This document shows, one piece after another, positions 46,247-58,365 of a DNA stretch of 64,000 nt. Position 1 is the first letter of the stretch. Each line of letters opens with the position of its first letter. The notes under the pieces are model-generated. The model ran no database searches. It was not told the origin of the DNA and saw only the letters and a list, made by a program, of their open reading frames with translations. The stretch comes from an uncultured Enterobacterales bacterium (GTDB taxonomy: Bacteria > Pseudomonadota > Gammaproteobacteria > Enterobacterales > CALYQQ01): positions 83,405 through 147,404 of the forward strand of contig CALYQQ010000006.1 in assembly GCA_945288535.1 (NCBI GenBank), read 5' to 3'. The translations under genes were made by a program, and so were the position numbers.

Positions 46247-47539
46247 TTAAATTTGTAACTTAGCAGTAAGCGAATCATATAATCCATGTTGGACTAATAA
46301 CTCATCAAACTTTGCCGTTGGTATAATAAGTGTATTGCGCATATTAATAATTAATTCTTCAAAATTATAACTTCCTGTAATATAGTCATTTTTACCAGCA
46401 GAAGAGATGATTTTTTCTACATGCTTCGGCTTGAAATATCTAATATAAGCATAATATTTTACCATCCACTCATTTGAATATTCATATGAAGGTGACTGAG
46501 CATAAAAATCAACAATTCTATCGAGAAATATTGGATTTAATGATTTGGCACCACCTGAAATAATAGAAGTTAGCTCTTCATCAGTAAGGGAACCAATGCG
46601 ATATTCGATATCCTTTTTAAGTGGTCCATAAGATAGTAACCACTTGACCAATTTCACATTATTTATAGGTAAATTCCTAACATAATTGGCTACTTTTTTT
46701 CTAGAGGTGTCATCAAAAAATGGCCAAATTTTAGGACTATAAGAGACGAGATAAAGAATTTGCTCGACATTTTGGTCCTTAATTGTTGCCGCTATCTTAG
46801 GCAGCTCTACCTGTAATATTCTATGCGATATCCGTTTATACAACTCTATTGTTGTATTAAATATAATGTAATAGCGTATTTTTTGCTGAAAAGTTAGTTC
46901 ATACGAAATACATTTCTCTATCAAATAAGTAAAAAACTCTTTAAATAAACTGTCCCGAGCATGTGCTAAAACACTGTCTTTCAAAAAATAGATAATTTGC
47001 TCTTTATTTGTAGGAAAAGCTTGGCTTTCTATGTAGTTTATTAATAAGTCAAGTTCGCCTTTACCATAATAGGCAGGATGTTGCAATAAGTGTGTTATAG
47101 CTGAAACGATATGAACTTTTACTAACTCACTTGTAGGTTCAAATATCTCATCACCAGGATTAAGAAGGGGCTTTATGCACCGTTTTTTGTCCTGTTGTAA
47201 ACGCATTAAATCAATGCTATCTGCATAAGAAATTAATTCAAACCGATCACGTGCAATAGTAATAAAATCTTTTTCAAGACAAGCAAACTCAACGGTATCA
47301 CTTATATCTGCTTTCTTCTCAATACTTGCAATTAATTTACCTGCTGTCGCCTCGCCTGCCACGGCAAGTTCTTTTAATTTATCAAATAAATCAAAGGTTA
47401 CAGCTGCCCAAATAGATAAAATGGCCGCCCGAAAGGCCCCTGCCTGATAACATTGAATCGCTTCCTGAATATACTGTTTTGCGTATTTATTACGACATTT
47501 AGACAGTAACTTATCCAGATCTTCTAATGGCAAAGCCAT
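46247..47539 (-). CDS. Hypothetical protein, 430 aa; possible HEPN-like N-terminal helical domain
   Basis: Long ORF with strong SD (GGTAGGAG upstream of ATG); all-helical-looking sequence; N-terminal YAKQYIQEAIQCYQAGAFRAAILSIWAAVTFDLFDKLKEL. Confidence 0.8.
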   Translation of the reverse strand: MALPLEDLDKLLSKCRNKYAKQYIQEAIQCYQAGAFRAAILSIWAAVTFDLFDKLKELAVAGEATAGKLIASIEKKADISDTVEFACLEKDFITIARDRFELISYADSIDLMRLQQDKKRCIKPLLNPGDEIFEPTSELVKVHIVSAITHLLQHPAYYGKGELDLLINYIESQAFPTNKEQIIYFLKDSVLAHARDSLFKEFFTYLIEKCISYELTFQQKIRYYIIFNTTIELYKRISHRILQVELPKIAATIKDQNVEQILYLVSYSPKIWPFFDDTSRKKVANYVRNLPINNVKLVKWLLSYGPLKKDIEYRIGSLTDEELTSIISGGAKSLNPIFLDRIVDFYAQSPSYEYSNEWMVKYYAYIRYFKPKHVEKIISSAGKNDYITGSYNFEELIINMRNTLIIPTAKFDELLVQHGLYDSLTAKLQI

Positions 47540-48370
47540 AATGTCTCCTACCTGAAAAACAACAGATTCCTTTTTAGCTAAAACTAAGTAACTACTGTTA
47601 TTTCAAAAAAGTGTTCTGAATTAATTTCTATCAGACATAATAAAATAATCCTAAGATAATTAGGCATATAAAAATCTTATAGAATACATACCCAAAAAAT
47701 TTTTGATATTATAATAGTTTCCAACATGTTTTTTCTGAAAACATTAAGCTGAAAGTACACGTTCTACGTTGTTAATATGACTCCACTAAATAATAAAAAT
47801 TTCAATCAATAAAAACAATCTATTTTTTCTTTTTAAGATCAAAATTTAAAATAAAAATTATAAATAATGTTGTAACTTTTTTATCTTATTAAAATTTTAA
47901 AAAAATAGCAAAACTTTATTTTATTTCATTAAATATGAAAAAATTTTTCATAGGTATTATAAAATTTATCATACTATTTTATAATTAGTTGTCATTAAAA
48001 AATATACTTAATCTATAGATAAAAAATAATGTTTATTATTATAGTTATTTTTATATATTTATATATTAATTGAAGAATTATGCATAATAATAAAACATAA
48101 GCCAATTTAAATGCTGTATCAAAGCAATTTTTCCATTTTTATCTAGTAATATAGGATAAAACCGTGATACAGTAGTGCATTACTATTAATTTATCTCTCA
48201 ATTATTATATGCAATTTATCATTTATTTGTTATAAATTGCTTAAATATAATATTATCTATTGATAAAGAATAATTAATAATTATATGACTTATCAGTATT
48301 CTACTTACTCTTCCTGGCGTTATTTAATATATTTTTAAATTAACTATCTATTAGTACATCATAAGAAGTA

Positions 48371-48398
48371 AACACTACTATTGAATAATAGTAGTGTT
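48371..48398 (-). terminator. Hairpin downstream of dcuA
   Basis: AACACTACTATT GAAT AATAGTAGTGTT; on the minus strand followed by TTACTTCTTAT. Confidence 0.6.
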
Positions 48399-48455
48399 CC
48401 TATGATGTTTTATTTCTCTAATCTTATTAATACTATTTAAAGAAATGGCTCTGTA

Positions 48456-49769
48456 TCAAAGCACAATTTCGCCCCAAATAAAACCAAAACAAACTGATAA
48501 TATAATGGTTAATACCCCTGGAATAATAAATGGATGATCAAATACATATTTACCGATACGAGTAGATCCAGTATCATCCATTTCGACAGCCACAAGTAAT
48601 GTTGGATATGTCGGTAAAATAAATAAAGCCGATACTGCTGCAAATGAGGCGACTAATGTCACAGGCGTTGCAGTCAAACTAATGGCTAGTGGCATTAAAG
48701 CTCGAGCAGTAGCTGCCTGAGAATAAAGAAGCATTGATGCAAAAAATAATGCAACAGCTAATAGCCATGGATTAGCTTCAAGAACACTATCGGCTAATGC
48801 TTTAATTGCTGTTTCATGTGCCGATACAAAAGTAGCTCCTAACCAAGCTACACCTAAAATACAAACACATGCACTCATTCCAGATTTAAATGTTGGTGCA
48901 TTGAGAACTTCTGCAGGTTCTATCTTACATAATAAAGAAATAGCCGTTGCCGCAGTTAACATAAATACAATTATGGCTTGGTCACGTGTTAGTACAATAT
49001 GTTGTTTATTAATCCAGCCAATTTTATCACTAATCAATGTCGCATAAAGGGTTACCGCGACGATTGCGATCAAAAAAATAACTACAGAACACTTAGCATA
49101 AGGTTTTATTTGCATATTACTGACACCACGCATGCTTATTAACCCATTGGCTAAACGCTCTTGATAGACAGGATCATCTTTTAGTTCTTTACCTAATGTA
49201 TTCGTAATAAAAGAAGTGATAATAACTGCTAGTAATGTTGTTGGAATACAGACCATTAAAATATCAATATAGCCAACCCCCAGTGGCTCCATTACTCCCG
49301 CAAAAAATACTACGGCCGCAGATATTGGTGAAGCCGTAATCGCTACTTGCGAAGCAACAACTGCGATGGAAAGTGGACGAGAGGGTCTAATACCTTGTTC
49401 TTTAGCTACTTCTGCAATGACAGGCAATGTAGAAAAAGCTGTATGTCCGGTACCTGCCATTATTGTCATAAAATAGGTAATAATTGGGGAAATATAGGTG
49501 ATGTATTTTGGATGTTTACGTAATAAACGTTCAGTAATTACTACTAAATAATCAACGCCACCTGCAACTTGCATTGCACCTATTGCCGCAATCACTGACA
49601 TAATAATTAAAATAACGTCAATTGGTACACTACCAGGCGTGACACCTGTCATTGCTAAAACGAGAACTCCTAGCCCCCCCGCAAATCCTATGCCAATACT
49701 TCCTAGGCGTGAACCTAAGAAAATGGCAGTTAACACAATTAATAATTGTCCAACTATCATCCAGTCCAT
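48456..49769 (-). CDS. dcuA: Anaerobic C4-dicarboxylate transporter DcuA
   Basis: IFLGSRLGSIGIGFAGGLGVLVLAMTGV; follows aspA as in E. coli. Confidence 0.93.
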   Translation of the reverse strand: MDWMIVGQLLIVLTAIFLGSRLGSIGIGFAGGLGVLVLAMTGVTPGSVPIDVILIIMSVIAAIGAMQVAGGVDYLVVITERLLRKHPKYITYISPIITYFMTIMAGTGHTAFSTLPVIAEVAKEQGIRPSRPLSIAVVASQVAITASPISAAVVFFAGVMEPLGVGYIDILMVCIPTTLLAVIITSFITNTLGKELKDDPVYQERLANGLISMRGVSNMQIKPYAKCSVVIFLIAIVAVTLYATLISDKIGWINKQHIVLTRDQAIIVFMLTAATAISLLCKIEPAEVLNAPTFKSGMSACVCILGVAWLGATFVSAHETAIKALADSVLEANPWLLAVALFFASMLLYSQAATARALMPLAISLTATPVTLVASFAAVSALFILPTYPTLLVAVEMDDTGSTRIGKYVFDHPFIIPGVLTIILSVCFGFIWGEIVL

Positions 49770-49820
49770 ATAATTTCCTATTTATTAATGGTTAATATAT
49801 TATTTATTGAATATTACACA

Positions 49821-51224
49821 TTATTTTTTTACTAAATGAGGATGGATCAAATTATCAAAGGAAAAAATTTCATTCCATTTTTCTTGTGAAATTAACTGTT
49901 TTTCCTGTACGACAATTTGATAAATAGATTTATTTTGTTGATAACCTTCACGGGCAATTTCAGCACACTGTTTATAACCTAATATTGGATTTAATAGAGT
50001 TACAATACCTAATGAATTCATGACCATTTCTTCAGTTCGCTCTTTATTAGCGGTAATACCTTTGATGCAATTATTAGTAAGACTTTTAACTGCGTTTTGC
50101 ATTGCACTAATTGAACTAAATAATGCATAACTAATCACCGGCTCCATTACATTGAGTTGTAACTGACCTGCTGAAGCGGCTAATGTGACTGTGAGATCCA
50201 TTCCAATAACAAAAAATGCTGTTTGATTAACAACTTCAGGAATAACGGGATTAACTTTTCCAGGCATAATTGATGATCCTGGTTGTAGTTGTGGTAAATT
50301 AATTTCATTCAATCCACTACGTGGTCCAGATGCAAGTATCCTTAAATCATTGCAGATCTTAGTTAATTTTGCAGCTGTCCTTTTCACAACACCTGAAAGT
50401 TGTACGTAGGCACCTGTATCTGATGTGGCTTCAACCAAATCCTGAGCCAGAACGAAATCAATACCTGTCAAATCTTTTAAATATCTGGTAGCTAATTCTG
50501 GATAACCTACTGGTGCATTAACTGATGTACCTATCGCTGTTGCGCCTAAATTTACTTCTCGTAATAAATGGCAAGATTCCTCAATACGCTGGATCTCTTC
50601 ACCTATTGTTGTCGCAAAACCATGAAACTCATCTCCCATCGACATCGGCACAGCGTCTTGTAAATGTGTCCTTCCCATTTTCAAAATAGCAGCAAACTCT
50701 TCCCCTTTGTTATATAAAGCCTGCTGTAATTCTTGTAATGTATCAATATAAGACGATAACCGCATAATCAATGCTAATCGGAAGGCTGTAGGATATACAT
50801 CATTGGTTGATTGAGAACAATTGACATGATCATTTGGGCTAATCGTCGTATAGTCACCTTTCGGTTTACCTAACATTTCTAATGCAATATTAGCAATAAC
50901 TTCATTTGCGTTCATGTTAGTAGAGGTACCCGCACCTCCTTGAATAAAATCTGTCACAAATTGATCAATAAATTCGCCTGCAATCAAGCGGTCACACGCT
51001 TTAATAATAGCATCAGCGATACTAGCATCTAATACACCAATGTCTCTATTAGCCATTGCCGCAGCTTTTTTAACATAGGCTAAACTTTTAACCATTTTAG
51101 GTTCACGAGACATGGGTAAACCCGTAATATAAAAATTTTCTTTTCCTCTAACTGTTTGAACTCCATAGTAAACATCATCAGGTAATTTACGCTCGCCTAA
51201 AAAATCTTTCTCAATTCTGCTCAT
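49821..51224 (-). CDS. aspA: Aspartate ammonia-lyase
   Basis: GSSIMPGKVNPVIPE fumarase/aspartase signature; MSRIEKDFLGERKLPDDVYYGVQT. Confidence 0.97.
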   Translation of the reverse strand: MSRIEKDFLGERKLPDDVYYGVQTVRGKENFYITGLPMSREPKMVKSLAYVKKAAAMANRDIGVLDASIADAIIKACDRLIAGEFIDQFVTDFIQGGAGTSTNMNANEVIANIALEMLGKPKGDYTTISPNDHVNCSQSTNDVYPTAFRLALIMRLSSYIDTLQELQQALYNKGEEFAAILKMGRTHLQDAVPMSMGDEFHGFATTIGEEIQRIEESCHLLREVNLGATAIGTSVNAPVGYPELATRYLKDLTGIDFVLAQDLVEATSDTGAYVQLSGVVKRTAAKLTKICNDLRILASGPRSGLNEINLPQLQPGSSIMPGKVNPVIPEVVNQTAFFVIGMDLTVTLAASAGQLQLNVMEPVISYALFSSISAMQNAVKSLTNNCIKGITANKERTEEMVMNSLGIVTLLNPILGYKQCAEIAREGYQQNKSIYQIVVQEKQLISQEKWNEIFSFDNLIHPHLVKK

Positions 51225-52031
51225 TATAAAACCTTATATTTATCAATTAATTTATTATTTAACCTTTTTATTTTACTGTTACTATATCATTTAGTGATAA
51301 ATACGCATCTTTTTATTACCTATAAAATTTGTAATTTAGTTAATACTCTATGATAAGCAAGTTACTATAATAAGAAAAAAGAATAATGATAATTGCATCA
51401 TTAATATTACTACTATTTATAATACTGTCATTTAATAGGATCTCTTATTTAAAAAAGAATATATGTAATTATCTATGATTAAATTTTGTAAATACTAAAG
51501 AAAATTTTATCAAATAACATAGCTATTTTCGATGGTAACGTAAAAGAAAATAAATACATTAACCTTATATTTATCTATTTAATTTAGTAAGTTATATAAA
51601 TTAAAAATAAATTACTTTATTTAATAAATTCATTGTTAACTATTTTAACTTGCTTTATATTTCCATATTTATCTAAAATAGTTAATAATATTATTAATAT
51701 TTCAATATTTTTTAATTAAATTATTATAATTAAAACAAAAAAAATAAAAAATTATTTTAAATGATAATGTTAGTATATGATAAATTTTATTATGATATAA
51801 TTATCATTTAATAATTATTCTATTATTTTAATTAATATTCTATAATCACATTAATATTAATAATGTTGATTAAATTATTATCTTAAAATATTTTCAATAT
51901 AAAGCAAAAAAGGAATAACATTTATTGGAATGGTATAATATTTACTACTAACTTATATAACATATTATAATAACACATTTATTTATTATAAGAATTTAAA
52001 AATAAAATGGATGCATAGGAAAAAATAGCTG

Positions 52032-52997
52032 ATGGAGAAAAAATTATTTAAACTTTCTTTAATATGTTCAATATTATATTTGTTACTATCACTTGTTTTT
52101 TCTGTAATAATACACTATTGGAAATATTTAAAGGAAAGTAATGTTCGTATCAGTATTAAGAACTGCATTTCTCTTTTTCAGTTAACATCTCTTATTGATG
52201 TAACACTCGTATTTTCACTTACTTTCTTTTTGTCTTTAGGTCTAAATAATAGACAACCTCAGTACATAAAACATGGATTATTTTTTAAGTGTATTTTATT
52301 TATATTTTTTTACTTAATTCTTGACTATTTATGTACTTACTTTGTAATTAATAATTTTGATATCTATCTTCACAATAAACTTTATTATACAAATGACTTT
52401 TTAAATTACATTATAAGAGTATTATATTTCTTTTTTAATATAATTGTTTTATTTATTACTATGTTAATTTGTTTTTATTGTTTATTTTTCAAAATAGGTA
52501 TTAAATTTACACATATTTATATTGATAACGATATTATAAAAAAAATAAATGCTTTAAGTTATAGTTTGTTAACTTCTGCTATTTTATTAAATTACATTAG
52601 TATTAATTTTTATAGTCATTCAATTAACTTAGCTGATATTATTAAGAATTTTTTATATGAGTCAACATTACTAAGCGTGGCTGCTTATTTATTCTTTTTT
52701 GTGAACATTATAATTTTTAATTTGATTGCTATAAGTAATTTACCGTTTAAACTTACCCAGTTTTACCCTAAAAATATTTTATTTGGTTCATTGTTAAGTA
52801 CGTTTATTATAATTGCAATTAATGATCCTTTGATTACAATATTATTACCCAAACTTTATACTTATTCTTTAGATTCTTCCCCCTCAATTTTTATTGTGGC
52901 AAGTCTATTCTGCCTTATAATATTTTGGATAATTCTATTCCTTCCTTTCTTTAGCTGTAGCTTTTCAATTCGTTATTTTTTTGCTAAATTGACATAA
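52032..52997 (+). CDS. Hypothetical polytopic membrane protein, extremely AT-rich
   Basis: 321-aa uninterrupted ORF, several TM segments, possible AGGA about 11 nt upstream; no family recognised. Confidence 0.6.
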   Translation: MEKKLFKLSLICSILYLLLSLVFSVIIHYWKYLKESNVRISIKNCISLFQLTSLIDVTLVFSLTFFLSLGLNNRQPQYIKHGLFFKCILFIFFYLILDYLCTYFVINNFDIYLHNKLYYTNDFLNYIIRVLYFFFNIIVLFITMLICFYCLFFKIGIKFTHIYIDNDIIKKINALSYSLLTSAILLNYISINFYSHSINLADIIKNFLYESTLLSVAAYLFFFVNIIIFNLIAISNLPFKLTQFYPKNILFGSLLSTFIIIAINDPLITILLPKLYTYSLDSSPSIFIVASLFCLIIFWIILFLPFFSCSFSIRYFFAKLT

Positions 52998-53158
52998 TGT
53001 TAAAATATTAAATAATATATTAATAAATTAGAAAATTATTGTTACCGGTATGATGTAAGCAAAAATAACTTTCTTATAATAATTTTGTCTTAGTTTATGT
53101 GAGGTATATGCTACTATTAATTTGTTAATTTTATTATTTAACCTATTAGGATATAAAG

Positions 53159-53785
53159 ATGAAATCAGTCGCTATGCATAACGTAATACTCGTAATCATA
53201 CGCACTTGTGCTTTACTCTTTTTTATATTAAATCTTTCAGGATGTGGCTACAATGACATACAGTCTGCAGATGAAAATATTAAAGCAGCATTAAATGAAG
53301 TTTTAAATCAGTATCAACGCCGTAGTGATTTAGTCCCACAATTGGTTAATGTAGTTAAGGGTTATGCTAATCATGAATCCGAAGTACTTACGGCTGTTAC
53401 TCGAGCCAGAGCAAGTGTAGCGCAAGTTTCAGTAGCAACATCAGCTAACTCTGCAAATTCCGAACAATTGGTGAAATATCAACAAGCACAACAACAACTT
53501 GATAATGCATTATCTCGACTCCTTGCCGTAAGTGAGCGTTATCCAGAATTAAAAGCAGACACCTTATTTCGTGATTTAATGGTTCAGTTAGAAGGAACAG
53601 AAAATCGTATTGCGGTTGCCAGAGGACGCTATGTTAAGGCTATTCAAGAATATAATACACTAATTAGACAATTTCCCGAAATGATTACTGCTAAAGTACT
53701 TGGTTATAAACCACAAGAAAATGCAATTTTAACAATTAATAATGTTAATTTATCAGCACCCGAAGTTAATTTTAATAAACCTTAA
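53159..53785 (+). CDS. LemA family lipoprotein
   Basis: Lipobox-like LNLSGC; YQRRSDLVPQLVNVVKGYANHESEVLTAVTRARA LemA signature. Confidence 0.93.
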   Translation: MKSVAMHNVILVIIRTCALLFFILNLSGCGYNDIQSADENIKAALNEVLNQYQRRSDLVPQLVNVVKGYANHESEVLTAVTRARASVAQVSVATSANSANSEQLVKYQQAQQQLDNALSRLLAVSERYPELKADTLFRDLMVQLEGTENRIAVARGRYVKAIQEYNTLIRQFPEMITAKVLGYKPQENAILTINNVNLSAPEVNFNKP

Positions 53786-54060
53786 ACTTAATAAGACATA
53801 AACTGAATAAGTAGGTTAATTTTTATTATTATATTATTGCTATTTTTAATTTATTTTATCAATACTATATATTTATATCTTATAAAATAGTACTATTAAT
53901 ACTAGCTGTTTTAATATATTAATTTTGTTAACTTAACTAATATAACAATAATTTTATAAAATAAAAACATTATATATAGATTAATTAAATTAATAATAGT
54001 AATCAGCTTTTACTTAAAAATAAAAATTTATTATTTCTATTAACTATATATATCTCACTT

Positions 54061-54452
54061 ATGCTTAACATCTGTAGTAATCCTAAAGAAAAACTCGATC
54101 CATTTTTAATAAAATTATTAAACATTAAACAAATATTTATTTTAGTTACAGGGACCCCTTCTTCCTATAAAAAAATAGTTCTTATTTGTATAAAGGGCCT
54201 TGCAGTAAATTATTTCTTTATCAGAAACGAATAATTACTTTACTCAAAAATGCTAAAATCATAATTCAGCAACAATGGGATGATGACCAAAAAAAAGCCG
54301 GCTGTATTAATTATGGTTATTTAACAACAAATAATCAAATATTAGCATGGCAAATTGATTTACTTGGTAGTGTATTTATTAAAAATAATGAATATACAAC
54401 TTATTTACAATTGAATGGTGATATTGACGAAGGTGCTGGATACGCTAATTAG
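54061..54452 (+). pseudogene. Possible decayed ORF (two overlapping short frames)
   Basis: Frame from ATG 54061 stops at 54232-54234; an overlapping frame with no ATG (ORF-track start is TTG) continues to 54452. Confidence 0.25.
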
Positions 54453-54684
54453 TCTACTATAATTTGTAGTACGTTAATTTTAGGTATTACTCTTTTAGTT
54501 TTAATAAGGCTTAGCATCTTACATATTTATAGCTATATAGTATGTCTTTGTTACATCCATGATAGCTCTCTTTAATTAAGACGATTAAACTATGAAGATG
54601 TAATTACTTTTTTATATTGATAATAACAATATAGCCATATTTATAGATATGTTTAAAATAACATTGCTTCTATAAGTAGATATA

Positions 54685-54715
54685 CCCTCTTATTATCTTT
54701 ATCGATAAAAGAGGG
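54685..54715 (-). terminator. Hairpin downstream of ssb
   Basis: CCCTCTTATTATC...GATAAAAGAGGG imperfect stem between ssb and the upstream region. Confidence 0.5.
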
Positions 54716-54799
54716 AGTAAATAAACTATAATATTTTGATAAATAATGATATTCTCTGATTTATCTTATAAAGAATGATTGATCAATTAATAAATTTAA

Positions 54800-55300
54800 T
54801 CAAAATGGAATATCATCATCAAAATCTATTGGGGGTTCATTCATTGCCTGAGGTTTAACGGGCGTCGCTACCGGTTTAGCCGTAGGTACACTTTGTGGTT
54901 GAGATGGTTGTCCCCAATTTCCACCCGTTGCCATACCAGCATGTTCACTACCGCGACCACCTAACATCTGCAATGTACCACCAATATTGACAACGACTTC
55001 CGTAGTATAACGATCTTGGCCGCTTTGATCTTGCCACTTGCGTGTTTGCAATGAACCTTCAATATAAACTTGTGAGCCTTTCTTTAGATATTCACCAGCA
55101 ATTTCGGCAAGTTTGCCAAAAATGACCACCCTATGCCACTCTGTTTTTTCTTTTAATTCATTGGTTTGTTTATCCCGCCAACTTTCTGATGTTGCCAAAG
55201 TGATATTAGCTATTGCACCTCCATTTGGCATATAACGGATTTCGGGATCTTGCCCTAGATACCCAATAAGAATAACTTTATTTATACCTCTGCTTGCCAT
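54800..55300 (-). CDS. ssb: Single-stranded DNA-binding protein
   Basis: [33 protein letters not shown] and C-terminal acidic tip DFDDDIPF. The ATG at 55300, with AGGAG upstream, is preferred over the ORF-track start at 55366. Confidence 0.97.
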   Translation of the reverse strand: MASRGINKVILIGYLGQDPEIRYMPNGGAIANITLATSESWRDKQTNELKEKTEWHRVVIFGKLAEIAGEYLKKGSQVYIEGSLQTRKWQDQSGQDRYTTEVVVNIGGTLQMLGGRGSEHAGMATGGNWGQPSQPQSVPTAKPVATPVKPQAMNEPPIDFDDDIPF

Positions 55301-55441
55301 TATCACTTCTCCTGCATTTTCTTGATAAAATAAATTCTGATTATGCAATTGTAACATGACAATCACAGAACAACATTATGTGTTCTTAACTCAATATACC
55401 TCTAACAATATGTCATTGTATACATACTTTGCAATTAAATG

Positions 55442-55457
55442 CTGTATATTCATTCAG
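55442..55457. promoter_or_regulatory. LexA (SOS) box between ssb and uvrA
   Basis: CTGTATATTCATTCAG, matching the known E. coli uvrA SOS box core. Confidence 0.85.
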
Positions 55458-55533
55458 TTTTTTTTATGCAATAATCAAGGATCTCTATCTATAGTATAGC
55501 TATTAACCTGTTTAACCTAACGAAGAGTAACTC

Positions 55534-58365
55534 ATGGATAAGATTGAAGTTCGTGGTGCACGCACCCATAATCTAAAGAATATTAATCTGACAATTCCGC
55601 GTGATAAACTCATTGTGATCACTGGACTTTCCGGCTCAGGTAAATCCTCATTAGCATTTGATACACTTTATGCAGAAGGGCAACGCCGATATGTTGAATC
55701 ACTTTCAGCCTATGCTCGCCAATTTTTGTCACTGATGGAAAAACCTGATGTTGATCATATAGAAGGTTTGTCACCTGCAATTTCCATTGAGCAAAAATCG
55801 ACATCGCATAATCCTCGCTCAACCGTGGGGACTATTACTGAAATTCATGACTATCTTCGTTTGTTATTCGCACGCGTTGGTGAACCTTATTGTCCACATC
55901 ACCATGTTCCGTTAGCCGCACAAACAGTAAGTCAAATGGTGGATAATATCTTATCTTTACAAAGCACAAGCAGAATGATGTTATTAGCACCAATCATCCG
56001 CGAACGTAAAGGTGAACATACTAAATTACTTGATAATTTGGCTGCTCAAGGTTATATAAGAGCAAGAATAGATGGAGAAGTATGTGATTTGTCTGATCCT
56101 CCAACATTAGAATTACAAAAAAAACACACTATTGAAGTAGTAGTCGATCGTTTTAAAGTTAGGGAGGATATCGCCCAGCGATTAGCGGAGTCTCTTGAAA
56201 CAACATTAGCGCTATCTGGTGGTATTGCTATTATTGCTGATATGGATAATCCTAATGCTGAAGAACTTTTATTTTCTGCAAATTTTGCTTGTCCTATATG
56301 TGGTTACAGTATGCCAGAACTTGAACCGCGATTATTTTCATTTAATAATCCAGCAGGGGCGTGTCCAGAATGCGATGGGCTAGGTATTCAACAATTTTTT
56401 GATCCTGCTCGTGTTATTCAAAATGAGGACATTTCTCTTGCTGGCGGAGCTATACGTGGTTGGGACCGCCGTCATTTTTACTATTTTCAAATGTTAGAAT
56501 CGCTAGCTGAACACTATCATTTTGATATCGAGGCACCGTTCAATACATTACCCGAGAAAATTCGCAAAATTATTCTTAATGGTTCAGCAAAGGAACAAAT
56601 TGAGTTTAAATATGCTAATGATCGAGGTGATATTGCTATTCGTCGCCACTCTTTTGAAGGTATTCTCAATAATATGGCTCGTCGCTATAAAGAAACAGAT
56701 TCAGTAGCGGTAAGAGAAGAATTAGCGAAATACATTAGCAATCGTCCTTGCATACTATGCCAAGGAACACGTCTACGTGAAGAAGCGCGTAACGTATTTA
56801 TTGAAAAAACAAATTTACCTAAAATATCTGAATTAAGTATTGGAGAAGCACTTAATTTCTTTCATCAGTTATCACTTGATGGCCAACGTGCTCAAATTGC
56901 GGAGAAGATCCTGAAAGAAATTGGTGATAGGCTACAATTTTTGGTTAATGTAGGATTAAATTATTTATCTTTATCGCGTTCAGCAGAAACACTATCTGGT
57001 GGTGAAGCGCAACGAATTAGACTAGCCAGCCAGATTGGCGCTGGACTTGTTGGCGTAATGTATGTGCTTGATGAACCCTCTATTGGATTACATCAACGTG
57101 ATAATGAACGATTATTAGCAACATTAATTCATTTACGGGATTTAGGTAATACAGTAATTGTTGTTGAACATGATGAAGATGCTATCCTAGCCGCAGATCA
57201 TATTATTGATATAGGTCCTGGCGCTGGTGTACACGGAGGTCATATTGTTGCTGAAGGTAATATTATTAGCATTATGAATAATCCTAACTCACTAACAGGT
57301 CGTTATTTATCTGGAAAACAAAAAATTGTCGTTCCTAAACAACGTACACCAATTGATAAAAACAAAATTCTGACATTAGAAGGTGCTAGTGGTAATAATC
57401 TGAAAAATGTAACACTTACTATCCCTGTTGGATTATTTACATGTATTACAGGCGTTTCTGGATCAGGTAAATCAACATTAATTAATGATACGTTATTTCC
57501 AATTGCACAACAGCGCTTAAATGGGGCAAATGCAAATACTATAGCACCTTATAAAAGCATTAATGGTCTAGAGCATTTCGATAAAGTTATTGATATTGAT
57601 CAAAGCCCAATAGGTAGAACTCCTCGTTCGAATCCGGCAACTTATACAGGCATTTTTACGCCTATCCGTGAGTTATTTGCCGGCGTCCCCGAAGCAAGAG
57701 CACGTGGCTATACACCTGGCCGGTTTAGCTTCAATGTTCGTGGTGGTCGTTGTGAAGCATGTCAAGGTGATGGCATGATTAAAGTTGAGATGCATTTTTT
57801 ACCTGACATTTATGTTCCCTGTGACCAATGTAAAGGTAAGCGCTACAATAGAGAAACATTGGAAATTAAATATAAAGGTAAAAGCATTAGTGAATGTCTC
57901 GATATGACCATTGAAGATGCGCGTAACTTTTTTGAAGCGATTCCTTCCTTATCAAGAAAATTACAAACGCTCATTGATGTTGGTTTGTCTTATATCAAAT
58001 TAGGACAATCAGCTACTACCCTTTCGGGAGGTGAAGCACAACGGGTAAAATTGTCTCGCGAATTATCGAAACGTAGTACAGGACAAACATTATACATCCT
58101 TGATGAACCGACAACTGGGTTACATTTTGCCGATATCCAACAATTGCTTGATGTGCTTCATCAATTGCGTGATCAAGGTAATACGATTGTAGTTATTGAA
58201 CATAATTTAGATGTGATAAAAACGGCTGACTGGTTAGTTGATCTAGGACCAGAAGGTGGAAGTGGTGGTGGTGAGATTATTGCTGAAGGAACACCAGAGC
58301 ACGTGGTTAAATGTAAAAAATCTTATACAGGAAAATTCCTTGCGCCTATGTTGACTAAGGAATAA
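55534..58365 (+). CDS. uvrA: Excinuclease ABC subunit A
   Basis: 943 aa; [58 protein letters not shown]; two ABC domains, zinc fingers. Confidence 0.98.
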   Translation: MDKIEVRGARTHNLKNINLTIPRDKLIVITGLSGSGKSSLAFDTLYAEGQRRYVESLSAYARQFLSLMEKPDVDHIEGLSPAISIEQKSTSHNPRSTVGTITEIHDYLRLLFARVGEPYCPHHHVPLAAQTVSQMVDNILSLQSTSRMMLLAPIIRERKGEHTKLLDNLAAQGYIRARIDGEVCDLSDPPTLELQKKHTIEVVVDRFKVREDIAQRLAESLETTLALSGGIAIIADMDNPNAEELLFSANFACPICGYSMPELEPRLFSFNNPAGACPECDGLGIQQFFDPARVIQNEDISLAGGAIRGWDRRHFYYFQMLESLAEHYHFDIEAPFNTLPEKIRKIILNGSAKEQIEFKYANDRGDIAIRRHSFEGILNNMARRYKETDSVAVREELAKYISNRPCILCQGTRLREEARNVFIEKTNLPKISELSIGEALNFFHQLSLDGQRAQIAEKILKEIGDRLQFLVNVGLNYLSLSRSAETLSGGEAQRIRLASQIGAGLVGVMYVLDEPSIGLHQRDNERLLATLIHLRDLGNTVIVVEHDEDAILAADHIIDIGPGAGVHGGHIVAEGNIISIMNNPNSLTGRYLSGKQKIVVPKQRTPIDKNKILTLEGASGNNLKNVTLTIPVGLFTCITGVSGSGKSTLINDTLFPIAQQRLNGANANTIAPYKSINGLEHFDKVIDIDQSPIGRTPRSNPATYTGIFTPIRELFAGVPEARARGYTPGRFSFNVRGGRCEACQGDGMIKVEMHFLPDIYVPCDQCKGKRYNRETLEIKYKGKSISECLDMTIEDARNFFEAIPSLSRKLQTLIDVGLSYIKLGQSATTLSGGEAQRVKLSRELSKRSTGQTLYILDEPTTGLHFADIQQLLDVLHQLRDQGNTIVVIEHNLDVIKTADWLVDLGPEGGSGGGEIIAEGTPEHVVKCKKSYTGKFLAPMLTKE

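Noticed and set aside
57624-57635. tRNA T-loop-like string GTTCGAATCC
   Set aside because: Lies inside uvrA coding [10 protein letters not shown]; no cloverleaf around it.
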